NCBI RefSeq assembly: GCF_904849725.1
Contig: NC_058523.1
Span: 112,780,189 to 112,844,188, forward strand
Source of the DNA: Hordeum vulgare subsp. vulgare
Taxonomy: Eukaryota > Streptophyta > Magnoliopsida > Poales > Poaceae
Length of the DNA: 64,000 nucleotides
Direction of reading: 5' to 3'
Part shown: positions 11,169 to 21,890 of the stretch, piece after piece
Layout of the letters: each line of letters begins with the position of its first letter
Position numbering within the stretch: the first letter of the stretch is position 1
The notes under the pieces: model-generated
The model's database searches: none
Seen by the model: only the letters and a program-made list of their open reading frames with translations
Told to the model about the DNA's origin: nothing
Made by a program: the position numbers and the translations under genes

Positions 11169-13019
11169 TTAGTTCAGGGCCAAACTGGGGTGTGGGTTGC
11201 CATCAGGAGGAGGTGGTTTCTCCCCTGCAGGGAGAACTTTAGGTAACAAACCATTCCAGTCATTGCTGCGCAAAATAGTAACTTGAACAGTCCAGCAGTC
11301 TCTAGCCCCTCCTAGTTGCCAAACTACAAAGCTCTTTGGGATTAAACGCATATTGAGAACTCTCACCTTGAGCAGAACAAATCTTCTATTCTGTCTCGGG
11401 TTATACCAGGAAACAAGAACTCCAAAACCACCTAGGGATTTCTGTATGTAGTACTCTGTTTGATAGTCATAAGGAAAACCAAAGTACATAATCCAGACCT
11501 CAGGCCCAAAAGTAGTGCTACGGCGATTCATGGCTTCATTGTGAGGTACAAATGTGACGAGGAGGTCCTCTTCCTCAAGCTCTAGGGGGGAAGCAATGGC
11601 GGTATCCCTCAAAAAAGCATCCGCAAATCCAAATATCCCAATGCCCACTTGATGATCAGAAGATTCAGTGGTGAATAATTGAGCTTCATGGAGCAAACCT
11701 TCTATTTGAGTTCGGATGGCTGCGCGTCGATGAAGAGGAACGTAGTGGCTTGCCTCCGCAATCGCAAGGAAATCGTGGTTCAGGGGTGGAAACGGCCCAA
11801 CTACCATGCCACTCCTCACGATTCTGTCGGCCGGACCAGGTTCCACGGCGAAGCCGGGCGGGATGAACGGCACTGGCTTCAGTGGATAGTTAGCCATGGC
11901 AATGGAGGTGGTTGGTAGCAGAGGAGATGGTGATGCGAGAGAAGACAGAGAAGGGTGCGACGGCTGTAGTATCGAAGGGGACAGGAGGGTGATGAGCTTT
12001 GTGGGGGAAGGCGCATAATTTGAAGCGTGAGTGGTAGAGATGGAAACTTTAGGCACCCAAATGCATTTAGAATATTTTGCTCGCTCGAAACAGGAATGAA
12101 TCGTGTGTCCATATGCCCCACACCAGTCGCACCTAGTATCGCGCCGTCTTTTTCCTTGAGAGGGAACCGAGCGGGAAACGGCAACTCGGGATTGATTGCA
12201 ATCTCTGATATTAATGGCCCGAGTAGTAATCGTGTCTGACGACAAACGATGCTTAATAATAGCAGGGCAAGCAATCACCTTATGATTTGGAGATGAGCAG
12301 TTAATGCAAATCAAGCGTGAAAAACAGTCCCATTTATGCTGGCCCCATTGGAGGCATGTGGCGCACAAAAACGACCAATTAATTGCTAATCCCGAGATTT
12401 CCTTGGCAGAGTATTGGGCTTGCGCTAAATCTACCGTGTGACGAGCCTCTAAAACCGGCGGCCACTCTGAAGACTGTGGTGCGTATTTAAAAGCTGAAGT
12501 AAGGAAACACTGCGGGGGTGAAGGATATGGAACATTAAGCCGAAATCGAAAACTGCCCAAATGAAGGAAATCGGTATTGGAGGCTGATCCCGAGTCCTCT
12601 AAATCCGCTAGGATGACATAAATCTCCATTAAGCACATATGCGGACTCTCCTCCGAGGATGGCATTGTGGAACGCAAACTTGCATGTGTCATGTTGCTTG
12701 GACTGTGGGCACGAGCTACCGCATGTGATGATGAGGCTTCACCACCATGACGATTGCAAAAGTTGGTAAGGTCAAGCTTAACCAAATCTGAGGAGTGGCT
12801 CAAAACCGGTGTATGGTCATTGATAATATCTTTGTCAAGAAAACTTAAATCAGTTTTAATCGCCATAGACCTCCTAGAAGAAATAGCAACCAATTCCTCA
12901 TCTGCATGCCAATGATAATCATGATGTATAGCCTGAGCAAAACGTCCCTTGAAGAGGTGGAAATGACAAACAAAATCTGGCCAAACTCGGTCTTTGAGCG
13001 CATAGATGAAATGACCCAC
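11169..13019 (-). pseudogene. LINE-2 ORF1, main part with zinc knuckles
   Basis: A 616-codon open frame encodes a gag-like nucleic-acid binding protein. Cys/His clusters are visible near residues 220-250 and about 300: CATCLQWGQHKWDC, CINCSSPNHKVIAC and CDWCGAYGHTIHSC. The last two fit C-x2-C-x4-H-x4-C exactly; the first is a spacing variant. A proline-rich region follows, then a C-terminal domain (EVWIMYFGFPYDYQTEYY region) typical of grass LINE ORF1. The true N-terminus lies upstream at 13065-13311 in the same frame as 13286, behind a stop. ORF1 proteins coat LINE RNA. Confidence 0.85.
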
Positions 13020-13064
13020 TTTGTTGTTGGCAACACTAAATCGAAACGTTCTTGCTGATATTTT

Positions 13065-13311
13065 TCAGATAGAGAAACCCGAGCTTAAACCACCCAAATA
13101 GCATTGGAGAGCAATGCCCACTGAGTCTTCATTCAAGGGCAAGGAGGCCGAGGAGAAAGAAACCACCAAGAAGAAAACTTTGCCCGACTGGGGAGAAGAA
13201 AAGTGCACCGTGGTGCCAAACTTGTGCCTCACCTGTTTTGCCAGGGCTAACCCTGGTGAGAAATCCCAATGTAGGAGCCCTTCCATCTTGATTAACAGGA
13301 GAAATCTTCAT
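13065..13311 (-). pseudogene. LINE-2 ORF1 N-terminal fragment
   Basis: The minus-strand frame 13286-13065 includes GKVFFLVVSFSSASLP and GIALQCYLGG, a recognisable N-terminal block of grass LINE ORF1. It is in frame with the 616-codon segment but separated by a stop near 13065. An ATG at 13311 is in another frame, so a small indel near 13290 has probably displaced the start. Confidence 0.65.
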
Positions 13312-13394
13312 GGTTGGATGGAGTGGAGAGGCTGTGGAGAGGGAGGGGGGAGGAGGAGGAGGGGGAGGGAGTAGTTCTTCTCATTGCTTGGACT
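13312..13394 (-). other. LINE-2 5' leader, C-rich on the sense strand
   Basis: A short leader of about 80 bp lies between the right TSD and the first ORF1 ATG. The plus strand reads GGGAGGGGGGAGGAGGAGG and similar, so the sense RNA is C- and U-rich. No TATA box is seen, as expected for the internal-type promoters of LINEs. Confidence 0.5.
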
Positions 13395-13411
13395 GATCTT
13401 CCTACTTGATT
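13395..13411. repeat. LINE-2 target-site duplication, right copy
   Basis: An exact repeat of 6271-6287. Immediately after it the interrupted LTR resumes with GATACCTTGG, as in the uninterrupted copy near 19700. Confidence 0.95.
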
Positions 13412-13508
13412 GATACCTTGGTTTTATAATAGAGGGAAATACTTGTCGTCGCTGTGCTACATCACCCTTTAAGCTTGGAGGGAAACCAACACAATCCGTG
13501 AGGTGTCA
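13412..13508 (+). repeat. First A/B LTR, right part (3' portion)
   Basis: This completes the LTR split by LINE-2. It ends GTGTCA seven bases before the primer-binding site, the same spacing as in the second LTR, which ends GAGTCA at 19784. Confidence 0.8.
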
Positions 13509-13515
13509 AGATTTT

Positions 13516-13533
13516 TGGCGTCGTTGTCGGGGA
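13516..13533 (+). other. Primer-binding site of copy A (tRNA-Asp type)
   Basis: TGGCGTCGTTGTCGGGGA matches the tRNA-Asp 3' end complement TGGCGCCGTTGCCGGGGA used by Athila-like plant elements, except for two C-to-T changes. The equivalent site in D (25093-25110) is nearly perfect. Confidence 0.75.
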
Positions 13534-13718
13534 AGATCAAGTCAAGATTTATTAGGTTCCTACACACAACTGTCATCTCCTTGCAATTTCGTTATTTTCC
13601 ATTTGCCTCTCATTTTCCTCTCCCCCAATTCAAAAAATTTGCCTGTTCATTTGCCTTCTTTTCATTTGTCGTTTTCTTGTCGGATCTCTTGTTTACTTGT
13701 GTTCTTGTTTGTGTAGTC

Positions 13719-15762
13719 ATGATGACTCAAGAAAACACTAAGTTGTGTGATTTTTCCAATACCAATAAAAGTATTTTATTAGAACTCTGATTGCTCCCCC
13801 CGCCACTAGTCCGAAGTCTTATGATATCAATGCCGCTTTGTCGAATCTTGTTATGAAAGCGAAATTTTCCGGTACTCCTAATGAGGATGTCGCGACCCAT
13901 CTAAACACTTTCATAGAATTGTGTGATATGCATAAGAAGAAAGATGTGGACAATGATATTATCAAGTTGAAATTATTTCCATTCTCTTTGCATGATCGTG
14001 CTAAAATTTTATTTCATCTTTGCCACGAAATAGTATCGATTCTTGGAACAAGTGCAAAGATGCTTTTATCACAAAGTATTTTCCTCCCATGAAAATTATT
14101 TCTCTTAAAAATCATATTATGAATGTTAAACAACTTGAGCATGGCCATGTTGCCCAATCTTGGGAAAGGATGAAATTGATGATAAGAAATTGCCCAACTC
14201 ATGGTTTGAATTTGTGGATGATCATACAAAAATGTTATACGGGATTGAATTTTGTTTCTAGATATCTTATAGAATCCGCCGCGTACTTTTATGGAAATAA
14301 CTTTGGGTGATGCTACTAAATTTCTTGGTAATATTATGGCTAATTATTCACAATGGCATACTTAAAGAGCTCCTACTAGTAAAAGAGTTAATTCTATTGA
14401 AGAAACTGATGCTTTCAGTGATAAAGTTGATGCTCTGATGAAATTGGTTGCTAGTAAGCATGATCCTATTGATTCTAATGACGTGCCTTTGTACAGTTTG
14501 ATTGAGCAAAATAGTGATCATGAATATGTGAATTTTGTCTCGCGAGACAACTTTAATAATAATGCTTATAGGAACAATTTCAATCCTAGTCCGTATCTTA
14601 GAAGTTCTTCAAATAGTTATCATAATTCCTATGGTAATTCTCATAATAATAATTCTAGGATACCCTCTGATCTTCATAGTAATAATAATGAATTTATCAA
14701 TGCGCAATAATCTTTCAATACTATGATGGAAGAAAAGTTGAATGAGATTGATGATATGTCTAGAAGCATTGATATAATTTCGCATGATGTAGGAAATGTC
14801 AAGAATAATTTTTTTCCTAATGCTGATATTAATGAATCAATTAAAGCTTTATATTTTTCCATAGATTAAAGTAAGAAAAGAGCCGCTATTCTTAGAGATA
14901 AAAGAGAATTACTAGAAGGAGCGTTTCCTGATTGCTTTCATAAAACTAGTGAAGAGATTAAAATGATTGGTGTTTGTTTTATTGATTCCCTATTTAGTAA
15001 TGTTAAAATTAATGATGAGGGAACTGAACAATAGTCAACTTTATCTAGAGAGTGTTCCCATGGTTTGGAGGGTCAAAATCTTAATAAAATCGATATAAGT
15101 GGGACTGAAGAGGTCAAAACTTTAGCTAGTGATTCACCCACTATTACGGATTGCAAAAATTTAATTTTTATAGCTGCTCTTGGATTGAGTGTATTTCTAT
15201 GTTGCAATCTATGATAAATTCACACAGTGTCTACGAAAAAAATAAAGCTTTTACTGAACATATTTAAGATGCGGTCATAAATGCTTTGGAAGGAAAGTTA
15301 GAGCTAGAGATTTCAATTCCTAGAAAAATACATGATGAATGGGAACCCACCATTAAGATCAGGATTAAGAATTTTGAGTGCTATGCTTTATGTGATTTGG
15401 GTGCTAGTGTTTCCACAATTCCAAAATCTCCTTGTGATGTGTTTGGTCTTACCAATATTGAAGAATGTTCTCTCAATTTGCACTTGGAGGATTCTACTAT
15501 TTAAAAACCTATGGGAAAAATTAATGATGTTCTTATTCTTGTAAATAGTAATTATGTGCCCATATATATTTTTTTTCTTGATATTCACTGTAATTCGTCT
15601 TGTCTAATAATTCTTGGTAGATCGTTCTTCCGAACTATAGGGGGCGTGATTGATATGAAAGAAGGGAATATTGAATTTCAGTTTCCACTAAGAAAAAGCA
15701 TGGGACACTTCCCTCGAACTAAGATTAAATTAACATATGAATCAATGATGAGGGCAACCTAA
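13719..15762 (+). pseudogene. Copy A gag-protease polyprotein (degenerate)
   Basis: Gag begins at ATG 13719. Broken frames keep KLKLFPFSLHDRAK, KYFPPMKIISLKN, LEHGHVAQSWERMKLMIRNC and THGLNLWMIIQ, the capsid domain of Athila-like Gag (Retrotrans_gag). An asparagine-rich linker with short YGNS/NNN runs follows. The protease lies at 15286-15762 with ALCDLGASVSTIP and LIILGRSFFRTIGGVIDM; one in-frame stop sits near 15503. DLGA in place of the usual DSG/DTG is common in this plant group. No reverse transcriptase, RNase H or integrase follows. Confidence 0.85.
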
Positions 15763-16516
15763 GGCTCAACAACTGAGGATGACATTACTTGAATCTATGC
15801 TATATGCCTAGCTAGGGGCGTAAAACGATAGCGCGTGTTGGGAGGCAACCCAACGAATAAAATTTATTTTCTATTTTGCTTTCTGTTCTTGAGTGTTTGC
15901 ACAATTATGATACTGTTATAATTGTATTTTTGTGTTTTATTTGGTGTTGGTGCAAAGTAAAGCCTTTGGGATCATGTGGGGTATTAGTTGCTTTAATCCT
16001 GTTGAGAAAACAGAAACCTTTTGCGTCGAGTAGAAAAACTCCTAAAATTCACACAAACCTTAGCAATGTGTGAATGTTTTACACAAGATTGATATACAAC
16101 TTCCCTACTTTTTCCTATTTTTCAGAATTTTTGGAGTTACATAATTATGAGTAAAATTCGAATCTTTACAGTCTGTTCTATTTTTTGACAGATTCTGTTT
16201 TCTTCGCGTTATGTGCTTGTTTTGATGATTCTATGGCTTGTATCGGGGGGTATAAGGCATTCTAAAGTTAGAATATAGTAGGTATAATTCAAAAAAATAA
16301 ATTGGAATAGGTTATCAATAGTAGCTAAAGTAAAGTTTGGTTTTCTTATACTAACGGGTCTCACGAAAATTTTTGTTGAGTCATGTGTGATTGAAATTTT
16401 CAAGTTTTGAGTGAGATCACGATGGATTAAGGAATATGGAGTGATAAATGCCTATTCTTGGTTATGCCCCATGGTTCCCCAAGGTAATATCTAAGCAGTA
16501 CCAAGCAACTAAGCTT

Positions 16517-16539
16517 GGGGATGCCCAGAAGGCATCCCC
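16517..16539 (+). other. Perfect 9-bp hairpin in copy A 3' region
   Basis: GGGGATGCC, a 5-base loop CAGAA, then GGCATCCCC form a perfect inverted repeat. Copy B has a rearranged version near 22640-22680. The motif resembles a structured RNA element next to the AAGCTTGGGG tract. Confidence 0.6.
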
Positions 16540-16734
16540 TCTTTGTTCTAACAACCATCAGTAATTTTACTTGGAGCTAGATATTTATTCGTCACATATC
16601 ATGAGTTTTGCTTGGAGCGTCTTGTATAATTTTTCTCTTTGATTTCTTTGCTTTTTAGTTTGTCATAATAAACCTTGTTGGACACACCCATTTGAGAAAG
16701 CCAAATTATGCTATGATTTGTTAGAATCGCTCTT

Positions 16735-16975
16735 TATGCTTCACTTAAATTTTTTGAGCCTTGGAATTGCTCAAGTACTTCACTTATATCTTTTTGAGTA
16801 TGGTGCTGCTGTCATTTTGAAGAATTTTTCTCTCATGCTTCACTTAGATTATTTTGTGAGTAGAAGAAATTTTGAATAAATCCTCTCTTGCTTCACTTAT
16901 AGTATTTTGAGAGTTGAACATTTTAAAAGAAACTTGTTCTCTCGTTCTTCACTTATATTTGTTAGAGAGCTTGTT
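16735..16975 (+). repeat. Degenerate tandem CTTCACTTATAT...TTTGAG repeats, copy A
   Basis: Roughly five units with the core CTTCACTTATAT followed by TTTTGAG are spaced about 50-60 bp apart. The same array occurs in copy B (22870-23105) and, in reverse complement, in element C (about 47735-47888). Confidence 0.75.
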
Positions 16976-18242
16976 ATTTGTAATAGAAATTTTCTTTAAA
17001 TGAAACTAGTCCCAAAGTGATAAATATGCAGGAATGATATAATAAAAACTTTCATGAAGATCATTGGATATTAAACTTGATTCTTTGCAATAGTTTTGCA
17101 AGATGAAGATAGTGATATGTGAGTTATGTTGATGAGTAATTATGCTTTAGTAAGAATATTGGTGTTAAGGTTTGTGATTCCCTATGCATGCACATAAAGT
17201 CACTACTTACGCTATGGAATTACATCCTACTTGTGTGGAATTATTCGGTGTTAGTTATGTTTAATGTTCACTTATGATTATTTTTGTTCCTTCGTTGGGC
17301 GCTTCTCATTCTATTTGTTAGCCTTCACTTGTACTAAGCGGGAATACTGCTTGTGCATCCAAATCCTAAACCCAAAGTTGTGCAAAATGAGTCCACCATG
17401 CCTACCTATATGTGGTATTTCAACACCGTTCCAAGTAAATTGCAAGTGCCAACTCTAATGTTCAAAATAAATTTTTGTTTTGTGTGCCCGTACCGCTCAT
17501 GAAGAGGCAAGGGGTGGCCGGTATCTTCCATGTTAAATAATATGGATGCCTAGTCCCAAAAAGAAAAAGAAAATTATGTTGTCAAATAATAAATTCCTTG
17601 GGAAGTGTTGGTATGGACGGTACCCGTGGATACGGCTAGCCGTGGAATGTGAAAGAATGGTGAAAAAATAATAAACTTTATTTTTAGTTTGGGAACCACC
17701 CATAATTTGTTTAGCATAGAGGATATTGGAAACTCATAGTCGCTTTCATTTACACGAAAAGCATACCACCCTAAAAAGAATTATCTCTAAGTTTTTGACT
17801 TTGAGCTCTAGCACCTCTACAAATCCCTGCTTCCCTTTGCGAAGGGACTATCTATTTACTTTATGCAATTTTTATTTTTGAATATGAGTCCCCATCTTCT
17901 CTTATGAAGCTCCAACTAAGGAACGCCATTATCATACTTGAGCATTGGATGTAGTTAATATTTGCGTGTGTTGCATGAATGGATTAATGATAGAGCATGA
18001 TGGGACAGGGATAGCATTCTTTATGGTGTATATTTTGAAAGACTTGGTTGCTCGTTGATATGCTTGAGTATTGAAATTTTCATGTGAAACTATAGACTAT
18101 TGCTTTGCATCATCTATAATTCCATATGTACATGGTGAAAGAAAAGGAATGTGATGAACATGTAAGGCAACATTCCACATCAAAAATTCTGTTTTTATCA
18201 TTTACCAACTCGAGGATGAGCATGAATTAAGCTTGGGGATAC

Positions 18243-19784
18243 TGATACATCTCCAATGTATCTATAATTTTTGATTGCTCTATGCTGTTATATTGTCATT
18301 CTTGGATGTTTTATGATCATTTTATAGAAACTTTATATCATTTTTTGGGACTAACATATTGACATAGTGCCTACTGCCAGTTGCTGTGTTTTTCTGTTTT
18401 TTCTTTCGCAAAAAATCCATATCATATGAAGTACAAATGCCAGGAAACTTTAAGAAGATTTTTTTGGACCAGAAGGAAATTTGGGAGCCAAGAATGAGCA
18501 GCAGACGAGGCCCAGGGGTGCACCAGACACCAGGGCGCGCCGAGGGCCCTTGGCGCGGCCTTATATCTAGTGGGGTCCTAGGGCACCTCCTCCACCGCCT
18601 CTGAGCTCTAGAAATACTCCAATATCCAGAAAACCCTAGAGGAGTCGACAAAAAATCATTTCAGCCACCACAAGTTCCAGAAGCCACAAAATCCAATATA
18701 GAGCCCGTTCCGGAGAGGAACACAATCATAGAGGGGTTCACCATCCTCACTGGTGCTCCACCGATGATGCGTGAGTAGTTCATATCAGACCTATGGGTCT
18801 GTAGGTAGTAGCTAGATGGCTTCCTCTCTCGTTTTGTTTCTCAATACAATGGTCCCTTGGAGATAAATATCATGTAACTCTTTATTTTGCGGTGTGTTTG
18901 TTGGGATCCGATGAATTGTAAGTATATGATCAGATCTATGAAAACATATTCATGCTTGATTATTGTAGCCTCGTATTTCTTCTCCGATATTTTGTTTTTG
19001 TCTCGCCTACTTGATCTTTTATCTTGCAATGGTAAGAGGTTCTTTGTGATGGGTTCGATCTTGTGGTGCTTAATCTCAATGACAGAAAGAGACATGACAT
19101 GCATGTATCATTGCTATAAAGGCTAAAACGATGGGGCATATTCCTACATTTCTAGATCTTGTCTACATCATGTCATCGTTCCTAAGGCATTACTCTGTTT
19201 CCTCATGAACTCAATACACTAGATGCATGCTGGATAGCGGTCGATGTTAGGAGTAATAAAAGTAGATGCAGGTAGAAGTTGGTCTACTTTTCTTGGACGT
19301 GATGCCTATATACATGATCATTTTCTTTAATATCGCCATAATTATTTTCTCTTCTATCAATTGCCCAACAGTAATTTGTCTACCCACCATTTTCTATTTT
19401 CTCGAGAGAAGCCACTAGTGAAACCTACGGCCCCTAGGTCTACGTCACATCATCCATTTGCAATCTCTATTTTGCTATTTGCGTTTCTATTTTATTTTCA
19501 CATCTATACTATAAAAAACAAAAATACCTTGTTGAGTTCTATTTTCGATCACTCTAATTTGCATCTATCAATCTATCTGTACTTTACCCACGAGGGATTG
19601 ACAACCCCTCCACGCATTGGGATGCGAGGATTTTCTATTTGTGTGCACGTGCTGCTTACATAGTATTGTGGATGTTCCTACTGGATTGATAGCTTGGTTT
19701 CATAACTAAGTGAAATACTTGCCGTCGCTGTGCTACATCATCGTTTAAGCTTGGAGGGAAACCAACGCAATCAGCGAGGAGTCA
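18243..19784 (+). repeat. Second A/B LTR, uninterrupted
   Basis: A 1542-bp LTR starting TGATACATCTCC right after the polypurine tract of copy A and ending GAGTCA seven bases before a primer site. It serves both as the 3' LTR of copy A and as the 5' LTR of copy B. At 19675-19691 it carries the empty, diverged counterpart of the LINE-2 target site (GATGTTCCTACTGGATT region), confirming that LINE-2 is an insertion. Confidence 0.85.
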
Positions 19785-19791
19785 AGATTTC

Positions 19792-19809
19792 TAGCGTCGT
19801 TGCCGGGGA
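19792..19809 (+). other. Primer-binding site of copy B
   Basis: TAGCGTCGTTGCCGGGGA matches the tRNA-Asp-type site apart from two transitions. Position relative to the LTR end equals that in copy A. Confidence 0.75.
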
Positions 19810-19993
19810 AGACCAAGTCAAGATCTATTAAGTTCCTACACAAAATTCTCATCTCCTTGCAATTACATCATTTTCCATTTGCCTCTCGTTTTCCTCTCCC
19901 CCACTTCACAAAATTTGCCTTTGCATTTGCCTTCTTTCTGTTTGTCGTTGCTTGTCGGATCTCTTGTTTACTTGTGTTCTTGTTTGCATAGTC

Positions 19994-21890
19994 ATGATGA
20001 CTCGAGAAAACTCAAAGTTGTGTGATTTTTTCAATACCAATAACAATGATTTTATTAGCACTCCGATTGCACCCCGTGCCACTAGTGCGGAATCTTATGA
20101 TATCAATGCGGCTTCGTTGAATCTTGTTATGATAAGCAATTTTCCGGTACTCCTAATGAGGATGTCTCGTCCCATTTAAACACTTTCGTAGAATTTTGAG
20201 ATATGCAAAATAATAAAAATATGGACAATGATATCGTCAAGTTGAAATTATTTCCGTTATCTCTGCGTGATCGTGTTAGAATTTTGCTTTCATGTTTGCC
20301 ATGAAATAGTATTGGTTCTTGGAACAAGTGCAAAGATGCTTCTATCACAATGTATTTTCATCCTGCGAAAATTATCTCTCTCAGAAATCAGGTTATGAAT
20401 TTTAAACAACTAGAGCATGAGCATGTTGCCCGCTCTTGGGAAAGGGTGAAATTGATGATAATAAATTGCCCAACTCATGGTTTGAATTTGTGGATGATCT
20501 TACAAAAAATTTATACGAGATTGAATTTTGTTTCTAGAAAATTTTTAGACTCTGCCACGGGTGGTACTTTTATGGAAATTACTTTGGGGATGCTACTAAA
20601 TTCCTTGATAATATTAAAGAAATTGATGCTTTGAGTGATAAAGTTGATGCTCTTATGATATTGCTTGCTAGTAAGCATGCTCCTATTGATCATAATGATG
20701 TGCCTTTGTCTACTTTGATTGAGCAAAATAATGATCCCTTAGATGTGATTTTCTTCTCACGAAACAACTTTAATAATGATGCTTATAGGAACAATTTTAA
20801 TCCTAGGCCACATCTTGGAAGTTCTTCAAATAATTATGGTAATTCCTATGGTAATTCTCATAATAATAATGCTAGTATACCCTCTGATCTTGAGAGTAAT
20901 ATTAAAGAATTTATCAATGTGCAATGATTTTTCAATACTACGTAGAAGAAAAGTTGAATAAAATTGATGATATGTATAGAAGCATTGATAGAATTTCGCA
21001 TGAAGTAGAGAATCTCAAGAATAACAATTTTCCTAACACTAATATTAATGAATCAATTAAAGCTTTATATGTTTCCATAAATGAAAGTAAGAAAAGAACC
21101 GCTATTCTTAGAGCTAAAAGAGAACTTCTAGAAAGAGCGTTTCTTGATTGCTTTCATAAAAATGATGAAGAGAATAAAATGATTGGTGTTTCTTATATTG
21201 ATTACCTATTTAGTAATGTTAAAATTTATGATGAGGGAACTAAACAAGAGTCAACTTTAGCTAGAGGGCGTTCCCATGGTTTGGAGGGTGAAAATCTTAA
21301 AAAAATGATAAAAGTGGTTTGGAGGGTCAAAACATTTTCTAGTGATGCACCCACTATTTCGGATTGCAAAAAAATTAATTTTTATAGCTGCTATTTGATT
21401 GAGTGTATTTCTATGTTACAAGATATGACAAATTCACACAATGCCTATGAACAAAATAAAGCTCTCGAAGGAAAGTTAGAGCTAGAGATTTCAATTCCTA
21501 GAAAACTACATGATGAATTGGAACCCAACATTAAGATCAAGATTTAAGAATTTTGAGTGCTATGCTTTAAGTTATTTGGGTGCTAGTGTTTCCACAATTC
21601 CCAAATCTTTTTGTGATGTGCTTGGTCTTACCAATATTGGAGAATGTTCTCTCATTTTGCACTTGGAGGATTCTACAATTAAAAAACCTATGGGAAGAAT
21701 TAATGATTTCCTTATTCTTTCAAATAGGAATTATGTGCCCATAGATTTTATTGTTCTTGATATTTATTGCAATACATCTCTTCCAATAATTATCGATAGA
21801 CCGTTCTTGCGAACTATAGGGGTCGTGATTGATATGAAACAGGGGAATATTAAATTTTAGTTTCCACTGATAAAAGGAATGGAAGACTCC
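19994..21890 (+). pseudogene. Copy B gag-protease polyprotein (degenerate)
   Basis: The product is the same as in copy A, starting at ATG 19994 (MMTRENSKLCDFFN). Gag motifs are split over several frames (20350-20634, 20631-20927, 20924-21547). The segment 20924-21547 is open for 207 codons and covers the coiled, lysine-rich C-terminal part of Gag. In the protease, the catalytic box reads ALSYLGASVSTIP, so the catalytic aspartate seen in copy A is tyrosine here. The later flap and dimer motif reads IIIDRPFLRTIGVVIDM. No pol domains follow. Confidence 0.85.

Larger units (their letters stand above)
6288..13394 (-). mobile_element. Nearly full-length L1-type LINE-2 inserted in the A LTR
   Basis: A 7.1-kb minus-strand LINE. 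In its sense direction it has a short C-rich 5' leader, ORF1 with zinc knuckles, ORF2 with endonuclease, reverse transcriptase and zf-RVT regions, a short C-rich 3' UTR, and a poly(A) tail seen as the T-run near 6286-6293. The 17-bp TSD defines both ends. The presence of the ORF1 start region and 5' leader means it is not 5' truncated, which is unusual for LINEs. Stops and frameshifts in both ORFs make it inactive. Confidence 0.9.
15763..18242 (+). other. Copy A noncoding 3' internal region
   Basis: About 2.5 kb without a credible protein. It starts with a stem-forming block (GTTGGGAGGCAACCCAAC around 15837-15855). It then carries a perfect 9-bp hairpin at 16517-16539, five or so spaced repeats of CTTCACTTATAT-like units (about 16735-16975), a conserved module shared with elements B and D (17275-17645), and the polypurine tract AAGCTTGGGGATAC just before the LTR at 18243. 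The length and conservation in copy B and element C suggest functional RNA sequence rather than decay. Confidence 0.75.
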
